In this document: positions 51,570 to 59,324 of the stretch, one piece after another
Layout of the letters: every line of letters starts with the position of its first letter
Numbering within the stretch: position 1 is the stretch's first letter
NCBI RefSeq assembly: GCF_035982055.1
Contig: NZ_CP108427.1
Span: 2,170,001-2,234,000, forward strand
Direction: 5' to 3'
Origin: Streptomyces sp. NBC_01288
Lineage (GTDB): Bacteria; Actinomycetota; Actinomycetes; Streptomycetales; Streptomycetaceae
Length of the DNA: 64,000 nt
Notes under the pieces: generated by a model
Told to the model about the DNA's origin: nothing
Database searches by the model: none
The model's input: only the letters and a program-made list of their open reading frames with translations
Position numbers and translations under genes: made by a program

Positions 51570-52594
51570 GCATCGACACACCGTCGTTCTCGGTCATCAG
51601 CGGCGAACAGGTCCAACAGGCCCTGACCGGGCGGGAGTCGGAGATCGGCGCCCTCGTGGAGGCCACCTACCGGCTGCACGGCGCGGGCGACTCGGTGAAC
51701 CCGCCGTCGTACTTCCTGCGCTTCCCGGACCGTCCTTCGTCCCGCATCATCGCGCTGCCCGCCTCACTCGGGGGGCCGTTGCGGGTGGACGGGCTGAAGT
51801 GGATCTCCAGCTTCCCTGGGAACACCGGGTCGGGGCTGCCCAGGGCGTCGGCGGTGCTGATCCTGAACGACCCGGACACCGGCTATCCGTATGCCTGCCT
51901 GGAGAGTTCGGTGATCAGCGCGACCCGTACGGCGAGTTCGGCGGCGCTCGCGGCCGACAAGCTCAGCCAAGGACGCGAACGGCCGTTGCGGGTCGGGTTC
52001 GTGGGGACGGGGCTGATCGCCCGCTACATCCACACCCATCTCCGCGCCACCGGCTGGGAGTTCGAGGAGACGGGCGTGTACGACCTGTCCGCGGACAGCG
52101 CGGAGGGGTTCCGGGGGTACCTGGAGCGGTCGGGTGCGCCGGGGCGGGTCACCGTGCACGACAAGGCAGAAAGCCTGGTCCGCTCCAGCGACTTGCTGGT
52201 GTTCGCGACGATCGCCGGCTCGCCGCATGTGCACGATCCGGCCTGGTTCGACCATCATCCGCTGGTCCTGCACGTGTCGTTGCGGGATCTCGACCCGGCG
52301 ATCCTGCTCGCGTCCGCGAACTTCGTGGACGACGTCGAGCACTGCCTGAAGGCCGACACGTCACCGCATCTGGCCGAACAAGCCACCGGGGGGCGGGAGT
52401 TCATCGACGGCACGCTGGACGACGTACTGACAGGCCGCGTGAGCGTACCGACCGACCGGACGGTGGTGTTCTCGCCCTTCGGGCTCGGGGTGCTCGACCT
52501 CGCGGTCGGCAGGTTCGTCCATGACGAAGTGGTCCGACGGGGCGAACTCCACGTCGTCGACGGGTTCTTCCACGAGCTGCGCCGGTACGGCTGA
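51566..52594 (+). CDS. sbnB: SbnB-like 2,3-diaminopropionate biosynthesis dehydrogenase
   Basis: A 342-residue member of the ornithine cyclodeaminase/mu-crystallin family. An N-terminal dimerisation half (PPSYFLRFPDRPSSRIIALPASLG..DGLKWISSFPGNTGSGLPRASAVLILND) is followed by the Rossmann signature RVGFVGTGLIARYIHTHL. The family member SbnB oxidatively hydrolyses N-(2-amino-2-carboxyethyl)-L-glutamate to L-2,3-diaminopropionate and 2-oxoglutarate. The KWISSFPGN stretch and pairing with an SbnA-type gene separate it from ordinary ornithine cyclodeaminase. Coupled to the oxygenase (ATGA overlap); the 2-oxoglutarate it releases is also the oxygenase co-substrate. Confidence 0.88.
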   Translation: MSIDTPSFSVISGEQVQQALTGRESEIGALVEATYRLHGAGDSVNPPSYFLRFPDRPSSRIIALPASLGGPLRVDGLKWISSFPGNTGSGLPRASAVLILNDPDTGYPYACLESSVISATRTASSAALAADKLSQGRERPLRVGFVGTGLIARYIHTHLRATGWEFEETGVYDLSADSAEGFRGYLERSGAPGRVTVHDKAESLVRSSDLLVFATIAGSPHVHDPAWFDHHPLVLHVSLRDLDPAILLASANFVDDVEHCLKADTSPHLAEQATGGREFIDGTLDDVLTGRVSVPTDRTVVFSPFGLGVLDLAVGRFVHDEVVRRGELHVVDGFFHELRRYG

Positions 52595-52626
52595 CGGCGA
52601 TCGTGGCGCACCACTAGGGGGAAAAC

Positions 52627-53601
52627 ATGGCTGTTATTTCCGATCCCGCGGAGTTCAACGAGGACGACCTCTACGTCGACCTGCGGGCAGCACTGGAACT
52701 GCCGCTCTATCTGAAGTGCGAGGGGTTCAACTTCGCCGGCTCGGTGAAACTCAAGGCCGCCACCGAGATGGTGAACGCCGCCGAGCGGGCCGGCATCCTG
52801 CGGCCCGGCTCGGTGCTGGTCGAGTCGTCGTCCGGCAACCTGGGGGTGGCCCTGAGCGTGATCGCGGCGAGCCGCGGTTACGGGTTTCTCTGCATCACCG
52901 ACAGACGCTGCAACGTGCCCACGGTGCAGCTGATGGAGGCGCTCGGCAGCCGGGTCCACGTCATCGACCAGCCCGACGCGCACGGCGGTTTCCTGGGCGC
53001 CAGGATCGCGTACGTGCGGGCGCTGTGCGCCTCCGACGAGCGGTATGTGTGGCTCAACCAGTACACGAACCAAGGGAATTGGCGGGCGCACTACCGCACC
53101 ACGGCACCCGCCATCGCCCGCCGGTTCCCGCAGCTGGACGTGCTGTTCGTCGGCGCCGGCACCACCGGGACGCTGATGGGCTGCGCGCGCTGGTTCTGGC
53201 AGTGGCGGCGCCGGGTGCGGATCGTCGCCGTGGACGCGGCCGGTTCGGTCACGTTCGGCGGGGAGTCCGGGCCGCGGCTGATCCCGGGCCTCGGTACCAG
53301 CGTGGCGCCGCCCTTCCTCGACACGTCGTACATCGACGACGTGATCCATGTCGGGGAGCCGGACACCGTGGCGACCTGCCGTCGGCTGGCCGCGCGGGGC
53401 TTCCTGTTCGGCGGGTCCACCGGCACGGTCGTCAGCGGGGCCGAGCAGTGGCTCGCCCGCAACGGCCGGCACGGCACGACGGCGGTGGCGATCGCTCCTG
53501 ACCTGGGCGAACGCTATCTGGACACCGTGTACCGCACCGGCTGGCTGGAGGAGGAGGCGCCCGAGACCGCGATGCTGGCGGCCATGTCCCGCTCGGCCTG
53601 A
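52627..53601 (+). CDS. sbnA: SbnA-like N-(2-amino-2-carboxyethyl)-L-glutamate synthase
   Basis: A 324-residue PLP enzyme of the cysteine-synthase fold: LYLKCEGFNFAGSVKLKAA (PLP Lys in SVKLK), VESSSGNLGVALSVIAASRGY (substrate loop), VFVGAGTTGTLMGCARW (phosphate loop) and GFLFGGSTGTVV. SbnA couples O-phosphoserine with glutamate to form ACEGA, the substrate of SbnB. It has the family's usual length and a good AGGGGGA site upstream. It is the last gene of the operon; the next gene has its own promoter repeat region. Confidence 0.9.
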   Translation: MAVISDPAEFNEDDLYVDLRAALELPLYLKCEGFNFAGSVKLKAATEMVNAAERAGILRPGSVLVESSSGNLGVALSVIAASRGYGFLCITDRRCNVPTVQLMEALGSRVHVIDQPDAHGGFLGARIAYVRALCASDERYVWLNQYTNQGNWRAHYRTTAPAIARRFPQLDVLFVGAGTTGTLMGCARWFWQWRRRVRIVAVDAAGSVTFGGESGPRLIPGLGTSVAPPFLDTSYIDDVIHVGEPDTVATCRRLAARGFLFGGSTGTVVSGAEQWLARNGRHGTTAVAIAPDLGERYLDTVYRTGWLEEEAPETAMLAAMSRSA

Positions 53602-53622
53602 CGCCCGCGACGGCGGTTGTGC

Positions 53623-53668
53623 CAGGGTGGAGATCCACCGCACCGCAGGGTGGAGATCCAGACCACCG
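53623..53668. repeat. Two-copy 23-bp tandem repeat upstream of the AidB-like gene
   Basis: CAGGGTGGAGATCCA plus CCGCACCG (53623-53645) is followed directly by CAGGGTGGAGATCCA plus GACCACCG (53646-53668). It lies just upstream of TAGGTT (53682-53687) and the ATG, where an activator could bind. Confidence 0.55.
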
Positions 53669-53693
53669 CCGTCCCCACGGGTAGGTTCCAGCC

Positions 53694-55328
53694 ATGGCAC
53701 GCACCACCCACACCGTGACGAACCAGACTCCCCCACTGGTCGGATACGACGTCTTCACCGCCGACCGCGTCCTGACGGAGGCGGTCGAGCGGCACACGGC
53801 ACCCGGACTGCTGGACGAGGTCCGGGACGACCTCTCGGCACTGGGCCGCGCCGCCGGTTCGGCCCAGCTCCAGGAGTGGGGTGCGCAGGCCAACGACAAC
53901 CCCCCGGGCCTGCGCACCCACGACCGCTACGGCCACCGGATCGACGAGGTCGAGTTCCATCCGGCCTGGCACCGGCTGCTCGGCAAAGGCGTGTCGGCCG
54001 GACTGACCGCCGCCTGGGACCGGCCCGCCGGACATGTGCGGCGGGCCGCGGGATTCCTCGTCTGGACCCAGGTCGAGGCGGGCAACTGCTGCCCGCTGTC
54101 GATGACTCACGCGGCGGTGCCCGCACTGCGCGCCGACCCCTCGCTCGCCGCCGAGTGGGAGCCCCGGCTGACGTCCATGGTCTACGACCGTGAGCTGCGG
54201 CCCGCCCATCTCAAGGCCGGGGTGGTCTTCGGGATGGGCATGACGGAGAAGCAGGGCGGCAGCGACGTCCGCGCCAACACGACGGAGGCACGCCCGCTCG
54301 CCGAGGACGGAACGTACGAGCTGACCGGCCACAAGTGGTTCTGCTCGGCACCCATGTCCGACGGCTTCCTGGTGCTCGCGCAGGCACCGGGCGGGCTCAC
54401 CTGCTTCCTGGTCCCCCGGGTACTGGCGGACGGGACCCGCAACGTGTTCCTCCTCCAGCGCCTCAAGGACAAGCTCGGCAACCGGTCGAACGCCTCCGCC
54501 GAGGTCGAGTTCGACGGCACCTGGGCCCGCCGGGTCGGCGACGAGGGGGCCGGGGTGCGGACCATCATCGGGATGGTCGCGGCGACCCGGCTCGACTGTG
54601 TGCTCGGCTCGGCCGGTCTGATGCGGCAGGCCGTCGCACAGGCCGTCCATCACGCCGCCCACCGCGAGGCGTTCGGCGGCAAGCTCCTCGACAAACCGCT
54701 GATGCGCAACGTGCTGGCCGACCTCGCCCTTGAGTCGGAGGCGGCCACCACGCTCGGACTCCGACTCGCGGCGGCCTACGACGACGGTGGCGAACAGGAG
54801 CTGGCGTTCCTGCGGTTGGCGGTCCCGGCCGCCAAGTACTGGGTCACCAAGCGCTGTTCATCGGTCGCGGTCGAGGCGGCGGAGTGCCTGGGCGGCAACG
54901 GATACGTCGAGGAGTCCGGACTCCCGCGCCTGGTACGGGAGTCACCGCTCAACTCCGTCTGGGAGGGCGCCGGAAACATCCAGGCCCTCGACGTACTGCG
55001 GGCGTTGCAGCGTGAACCGCAGGCGCTGAACGCCTTCCTCGTCGAGGTCGGCCGGGTGCGCGGCGCCGATCACCGGCTGGACGGGGCGATGAAGAACCTG
55101 CTCGCCGAGTTCGCGGATCTGGAGGGCATCGAGGGCCGCGCCCGGCGCGTGGTCGAGCGGATGGCGTTGGTGCTTCAGGGGGCACTGCTCGTGCAGCACG
55201 CGCCGCCGGAGGTCGCCGACGCGTTCTGCGCCTCCCGGCTGGGCGGCGACTGGGGCTCCGCGTTCGGCACCCTGCCGCCGAGCCTGGACCTCACGTCGAT
55301 CGCGGAACGGGCCCGGCCGGCGGTCTGA
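53694..55328 (+). CDS. AidB-like acyl-CoA dehydrogenase
   Basis: A 544-residue flavoprotein, longer than ordinary acyl-CoA dehydrogenases and matching AidB in length and motifs: LVWTQVEAGNCCPLSMTHAAVPAL, GMGMTEKQGGSDVRANTT, GHKWFCSAPMSDGFLVLAQ, FLLQRLKDKLGNRSNASAEVEF and the C-terminal AECLGGNGYVEESGLPRLVRESPLNSVWEGAGNIQALDVLRAL. AidB proteins bind DNA and respond to alkylation stress in enterobacteria; whether Streptomyces homologues do so is not known. TAGGTT ends six bases before the ATG, with no clear ribosome site. A terminator follows. Confidence 0.87.
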   Translation: MARTTHTVTNQTPPLVGYDVFTADRVLTEAVERHTAPGLLDEVRDDLSALGRAAGSAQLQEWGAQANDNPPGLRTHDRYGHRIDEVEFHPAWHRLLGKGVSAGLTAAWDRPAGHVRRAAGFLVWTQVEAGNCCPLSMTHAAVPALRADPSLAAEWEPRLTSMVYDRELRPAHLKAGVVFGMGMTEKQGGSDVRANTTEARPLAEDGTYELTGHKWFCSAPMSDGFLVLAQAPGGLTCFLVPRVLADGTRNVFLLQRLKDKLGNRSNASAEVEFDGTWARRVGDEGAGVRTIIGMVAATRLDCVLGSAGLMRQAVAQAVHHAAHREAFGGKLLDKPLMRNVLADLALESEAATTLGLRLAAAYDDGGEQELAFLRLAVPAAKYWVTKRCSSVAVEAAECLGGNGYVEESGLPRLVRESPLNSVWEGAGNIQALDVLRALQREPQALNAFLVEVGRVRGADHRLDGAMKNLLAEFADLEGIEGRARRVVERMALVLQGALLVQHAPPEVADAFCASRLGGDWGSAFGTLPPSLDLTSIAERARPAV

Positions 55329-55345
55329 GCCGACACCGGCACAAC

Positions 55346-55383
55346 GCGAGGGTGGTGCTGCGCCGACACGGCACCACCCTCGC
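55346..55383 (+). terminator. Terminator of the AidB-like gene
   Basis: Perfect 13-bp arms GCGAGGGTGGTGC (55346-55358) and GCACCACCCTCGC (55371-55383), 12-base loop, 18 bp after the stop. Confidence 0.75.
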
Positions 55384-55496
55384 AGCTGGGACAAGTTTCG
55401 GACACCGTACGGCTGTTCACCAGGGTTGCAGAGGGTTGCAACTTGGCGGCTTCTGTGTCCGGACTGTCTCCCTCCGTCACCGCGGAGCGGCACTAT

Positions 55497-55553
55497 GAGA
55501 CCAACAGTCGATACGAGAACAGCAGTCGACGACACGAGAACAGCAGTCGATAC
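55497..55553. repeat. Three degenerate tandem repeats in the leader of the GAF regulator
   Basis: Units GAGACCAACAGTCGATAC, GAGAACAGCAGTCGACGACAC and GAGAACAGCAGTCGATAC follow one another directly, ending 20 bp before the regulator ATG. Shared core GAGA-N-CA-N-CAGTCGA. They could be iterated protein-binding sites or an RNA feature. Confidence 0.65.
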
Positions 55554-55573
55554 GGGACCGGAGAGAAGGACCC

Positions 55574-56860
55574 ATGGCGAACCCGCCGGCCGGACTGCCG
55601 CGGCGCACCACCGTCGACGCGGCGCGGACGGCCCGGATGTTGAGCGACGCCCGGCACGCCACCCCCTTCGGACAGCGCGCCCGCACCGCTCCGCGCCCGG
55701 TGATCGAGGAGTCCTGGGAGCGCGCGTTACGCGGCGGGACCCACCCCGACCGCGATCTGCGGACCGGGCTGCTGTCCCGCGAGGAGGTCGAACGGCGGCG
55801 CGGCACAAGCCCGTTACGGCATGTCCTGCCGGTGCTGCGGGAGGGGCTGGTGTCGGTCGCGGACGCCGCCCACCACATCGTGCTGGTCGCCGACGACGAG
55901 GGCCGCGCGCTGTGGCGGGAGGGCAGCGCGGCCGTGCTGCGCAAGGCCGACGAGGTCGGCATCGAGATCGGCACCGACTGGCGCGAGGACGTCATCGGCA
56001 CCAACGGCGTGGGCACCCCGGCGGTCGTACGGCGGCCCGTGCAGGTCTTCGCCGGCGAGCATCTCTCGCGCGCGCTGGCCACGTTCACCTGCGCGGGGGC
56101 CCCGATCACCGACCCCAGGGACGGCCGGCTGATCGGTGTCGTCGATGTCAGCGGCCCGCTGGAGACCATGCACCCGGCCACCCTCGCCTGGGTCGACTCG
56201 GTGGCCAAGCTCGCCGAGGCCCGGCTGCGCGAGCTGCACATGACCTCGCTGGAGCGGCTGCGCGCGGTGGCGGCGCCGATCCTGCCCCGCATCGGCGGCC
56301 GGGCCCTGGTGGTGGACCGGGACGGCTGGACGGCGGCGGTCACCGGGATGCCGTACGTGAAGCGGATCGCGCTGCCCAAGTCGCCTTCCGGGGGCCGCCG
56401 TTGGCTGCCGTCGCTCGGACTGTGCTCCCTGGAGCCGCTGGCCGGGGGCTGGTTGGTCCGCGCCGCCGACGAACCGGAGCCCGGCACCGCCCGGATCGTC
56501 CTCGACCTCGCCCTGCCGCGCCGCTGGTCGGTGACGGTCTACGGCAGCGCGGGCTCCTGGACCCGTGAACTGAGCCCCCGGCACGCCGAGTTGCTCTACC
56601 TCCTGGCCCTGCACCGCACCGGCCGCAGCGCGGCGGCCCTGGCCGAGGACATGTTCGGCGACCCGGGCCGCACGGTGACGGTGCGTGCCGAGATGTCGCG
56701 GGTACGGCGCTATCTCGGGGCACTCCTGGAGCACCGGCCGTACCGCTTCCGTGAGGACGCGGAGGTCGAGGTGCTGCTGCCGGACGACCCGCGGGAACTG
56801 CTGCCGCACTCGACGGCACCCGGGGTGACCAGGGGGCGGACGTCGACCCAAGTGCCGTAG
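55574..56860 (+). CDS. GAF-domain transcriptional regulator
   Basis: A 428-residue protein. The N-terminal segment (PRPVIEESWERALRGGTHPD) and the GAF sensor domain (about residues 90-220: DAAHHIVLVADDEGRALWREG, IGTDWREDVIGTNGVGTPAVV, FTCAGAPITDPRDGRLIGVVDVSG) match the sensor part of acetoin-type sigma-54 activators, but the AAA+ ATPase is absent. Instead the C-terminus (ELSPRHAELLYLLALHRTGRSAAALAEDMFGD..VTVRAEMSRVRRYLGALL) is a winged-helix-like DNA-binding module. This GAF plus HTH design is common in actinobacteria, which lack sigma-54. The ligand is unknown. The ATG has AGAAGGA upstream. Confidence 0.82.
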   Translation: MANPPAGLPRRTTVDAARTARMLSDARHATPFGQRARTAPRPVIEESWERALRGGTHPDRDLRTGLLSREEVERRRGTSPLRHVLPVLREGLVSVADAAHHIVLVADDEGRALWREGSAAVLRKADEVGIEIGTDWREDVIGTNGVGTPAVVRRPVQVFAGEHLSRALATFTCAGAPITDPRDGRLIGVVDVSGPLETMHPATLAWVDSVAKLAEARLRELHMTSLERLRAVAAPILPRIGGRALVVDRDGWTAAVTGMPYVKRIALPKSPSGGRRWLPSLGLCSLEPLAGGWLVRAADEPEPGTARIVLDLALPRRWSVTVYGSAGSWTRELSPRHAELLYLLALHRTGRSAAALAEDMFGDPGRTVTVRAEMSRVRRYLGALLEHRPYRFREDAEVEVLLPDDPRELLPHSTAPGVTRGRTSTQVP

Positions 56861-57106
56861 CGCAGAAGTCGGTTTATGTGCCGCGGCCCGGACGGCGGGA
56901 GCCTGCCGGGGGCGGAAGCGCGGGTCAGGGCGCTGCTGCGGACAGGTGGCGCAAAAGGCGCGTCCGGCTGCATCTTCCGCATATTTGCGGGGTCTTACCC
57001 CTGGGGCGGCCCTGACTGCCGTAGCATCCCTGTACGGGCCACCCCACCTGCTCCCTGGTCAACGCACGGATCACCTGGCGCAGTTGGCTCGCCTCGGGAG
57101 GACACT
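56861..57106. promoter_or_regulatory. Intergenic region before the secreted protein
   Basis: 246 bp with a small inverted repeat CCGCA-TATT-TGCGG (56977-56990) in an AT-rich patch and a possible -10 (TAGCAT) about 40 bp further on. No small gene is evident. Confidence 0.3.
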
Positions 57107-58366
57107 ATGAGTGCACGTGGGCGACATCGCCGGCGCAGGCGGGGCAGGGCGCTGCGCGCCGTGCTCACCGGGGCCGCGCTCGGCCTCACCGCGGCCGCGA
57201 CGATGATCAGCGCCTCGCAGGCGACGGTCGGTTCCGATCCCGGGGCGCTGAAGCCCCTCACCTCGGCCTCCGATCTCGGCGCGTTGCAGCTGCGGGAGAG
57301 ACTGGAGCCACAGCAGTCCCTGGACCGGCTCTCCTCGGCGATGGGCCGCCCGGTGGGTGTCGGCGCCGTCCTGGAGAGCGCCGACCACACCCTGCGTGAC
57401 GCCTCGGACTGCACGAGCGACGAGAAGTCGGCGCTGCCCGTCGAACCGGCGGCCACGCGCGCGTACTGCTGGGACAGCGGCGACGCGGCCGACCCGGCCT
57501 GGACGCCCCGCTCGGTGACCACCTCGGGCGACGCCGACGAGGACGGCTGGTGGGGCTCGAACCGGGTGATCCTCTCCGGCTGGAGCGCGAACACCCGCGG
57601 CCTGGCCAAGGTCGCCTTCGTGAACGCCGCCGACACCGCTCATCTCACCTACACCTGGGCCCTCCTCGCCGTACCGACGGACGGCGGGCGTGACTATCGA
57701 GGGCTCGCCTCCAAGATCTCCGGCATGGTCTGGTACGAGGACAAGCTCCTGGTCACGACCACGAGCGGGACCCGCGACGCGCTGTACGTGTACGACATGA
57801 ACCGCATCCAGCGCACCACGGTGACGGCCTCCGCGGTCGGCCGAGTGCGGGACGGCTGGTCGGCGGCCGGGTACCGGTATGTGCTGCCCGCGGTCGGGTC
57901 GTACCGGCTGACCGGCGGCAAGGCGGCCGTACGGCCCGCGGGTCTGTCCCTGGACCGGAGCACGGTGCCGGACAGTCTGGTCGCGAGCGGGGAGAAGCGG
58001 CTGTGGCGCTACTCCTTCAGCGGGGATCCCGCGCGTCCGGGGCTGCTCGCCACCGACTCGGCGGGCCGCGCGTCGGCCGACGAGGCGTACGCGACGAAGG
58101 TCGACGGCGCCGGGGGCGTACTCGCGGACCGGTCCGCCTGGTACGTGGGCGGCACGGCCGGGACGGACGGCGGCCGGGGCTCGATGTGGCGCCAGGACGA
58201 ACACGGCGCCAAGGCCACCGAGTGCGGGGCCGACGAGACACACCAGTGCTGGAGCCCGCAGACCGACTCCCTCTCCTACTGGCAGGAGACCGGCGAGGTC
58301 TGGTCGGTGTCGGGGCGGATGCTGTTCGCGCTGCCGCTGAACTCGATCGACAGCTCGCTCGACTGA
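57107..58366 (+). CDS. Secreted protein of unknown function
   Basis: A 419-residue exported protein. The N-terminus is strongly basic (RGRHRRRRRGRALR) before a hydrophobic signal (AVLTGAALGLTAAATMISASQA). The mature part contains regular beta segments with Trp/Gly-rich turns (DGWWGSNRVILSGWSANTRGLAKVAFVNA; SGMVWYEDKLLVTTTSGTRDALYVYDMNRI; EKRLWRYSFSGD), probably a beta-propeller, and paired cysteines (SDCTSDEKS/AYCWDSG; ATECGADETHQCWS). No catalytic motif is recognised. The ATG follows GGGAGGA at 57096-57102. Confidence 0.72.
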   Translation: MSARGRHRRRRRGRALRAVLTGAALGLTAAATMISASQATVGSDPGALKPLTSASDLGALQLRERLEPQQSLDRLSSAMGRPVGVGAVLESADHTLRDASDCTSDEKSALPVEPAATRAYCWDSGDAADPAWTPRSVTTSGDADEDGWWGSNRVILSGWSANTRGLAKVAFVNAADTAHLTYTWALLAVPTDGGRDYRGLASKISGMVWYEDKLLVTTTSGTRDALYVYDMNRIQRTTVTASAVGRVRDGWSAAGYRYVLPAVGSYRLTGGKAAVRPAGLSLDRSTVPDSLVASGEKRLWRYSFSGDPARPGLLATDSAGRASADEAYATKVDGAGGVLADRSAWYVGGTAGTDGGRGSMWRQDEHGAKATECGADETHQCWSPQTDSLSYWQETGEVWSVSGRMLFALPLNSIDSSLD

Positions 58367-58411
58367 TCAGCTGATCGACAGATCCCCAGGTCGGATGATT
58401 CCCTGACGGGC

Positions 58412-58984
58412 ATGACGAACATGCCGGTGACCACCTGGTCCCTGGAGCAGACCGACCCGAACGACCTCCTCCCGGCCATCGCGCCGGAGGGGGACGTGCG
58501 GATCGCCCGCTCCGAGCTGCCCTCCCCCGAGTTCAGCCGCTATCTGTACGCGTCCGTGGGCGGGGACATCCTCTGGATCGACCGGCTGCACTGGACGTTC
58601 GCGCAGTGGCGGGAGCACCTGGACCGGCCGGGCGTGGAGACCTGGGTCGTGTACGACCGGGGCACGCCCGGCGGGTATCTGGAACTTGAGCCGCAGGACG
58701 ACGGGGTCGTCGAGATCGTCTACTTCGGTCTGGTCCCCACCTTCCGCGGCCGCCGCCTCGGCGGCCACCTCCTCTCCTACGGCGCCGCCCGTGCCTGGGA
58801 CCTCGCCGACCGCTGGCCCGGGCGGGCCCCCACGAAGCGGGTCTGGCTGCATACGTGCAGCCTGGACGGCGTGCACGCGATGGACAACTATCAGCGCCGG
58901 GGCTTCAAGCTCTTCGACACGCAGGTCGAGGAGGTGACACAGGCGCCCACCCCGGGCCCCTGGCCGGGCGCCTACCGCGCCTGA
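58412..58984 (+). CDS. GNAT-family N-acetyltransferase
   Basis: A 190-residue acetyltransferase fold. Motif A is visible: VVEIVYFGLVPTFRGRRLGGHLLSYGAARAWD, with the acetyl-CoA pyrophosphate loop RGRRLGG, followed by VWLHTCSLDGVHAMDNYQRRGFKLFD. The acceptor is unknown. It is short on regulatory clues; it lies 45 bp after the secreted protein and may share its transcript. Confidence 0.88.
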   Translation: MTNMPVTTWSLEQTDPNDLLPAIAPEGDVRIARSELPSPEFSRYLYASVGGDILWIDRLHWTFAQWREHLDRPGVETWVVYDRGTPGGYLELEPQDDGVVEIVYFGLVPTFRGRRLGGHLLSYGAARAWDLADRWPGRAPTKRVWLHTCSLDGVHAMDNYQRRGFKLFDTQVEEVTQAPTPGPWPGAYRA

Positions 58985-59111
58985 CCTGCGCCGACAAGAC
59001 CGCGTGCGCGGCTTGTGACCGATGACACCCTCGTCTCACATAGCGGGACCAGGGTGTCCGCATGGCGGACGAAGCTGGACTGTGTCCAGAACGCCGTGAC
59101 ACGCTTCCGTC

Positions 59112-59195
59112 ATGTCCGGAACTGGAATTGCCTTGGTGAGTCGGCGGCACGTCGACCTCGGCCGCATGTCCAGCGCCATCTGTCCGGCGGGCTAG
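59112..59195 (+). CDS. Cysteine-containing leader peptide of the sulfate assimilation operon
   Basis: A 27-residue open frame starting MSGTGIALVSRRHVDLGR and ending MSSAICPAG, 129 bp upstream of sirA. The R-x-H-x-DL-x-R...SA-x-C pattern is that of short actinobacterial leader peptides found upstream of sulfur genes; in mycobacteria cysteine-rich upstream frames control sulfite-reductase expression by translation-coupled attenuation. The single Cys codon near the end would let ribosome progress report cysteinyl-tRNA supply. No strong ribosome site is visible. It is below the size normally annotated. Confidence 0.72.
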   Translation: MSGTGIALVSRRHVDLGRMSSAICPAG

Positions 59196-59324
59196 CCGAG
59201 CCGCAGCACCGCCGGTTTTCCCCGTATCTGCCTCATACTGCGCAAAGACGCGCGCGTATGCCCGCATGCGCCCGTACACGCAGGTCAGAGCCGATCACCC
59301 GCCTGTCCCGGAGGACGTAGAACC

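Noticed and set aside
35142..53601. Single combined gene cluster joining AHBA and diaminopropionate genes
   Set aside because: Six kilobases of unrelated VOC, AraC, pseudogene and BrkB genes lie between them, on mixed strands; no shared operator was found. The link is possible but unsupported.
59015..59320. 101-codon frame before sirA
   Set aside because: It overlaps the leader peptide in another frame and has no start signal or protein-like pattern.
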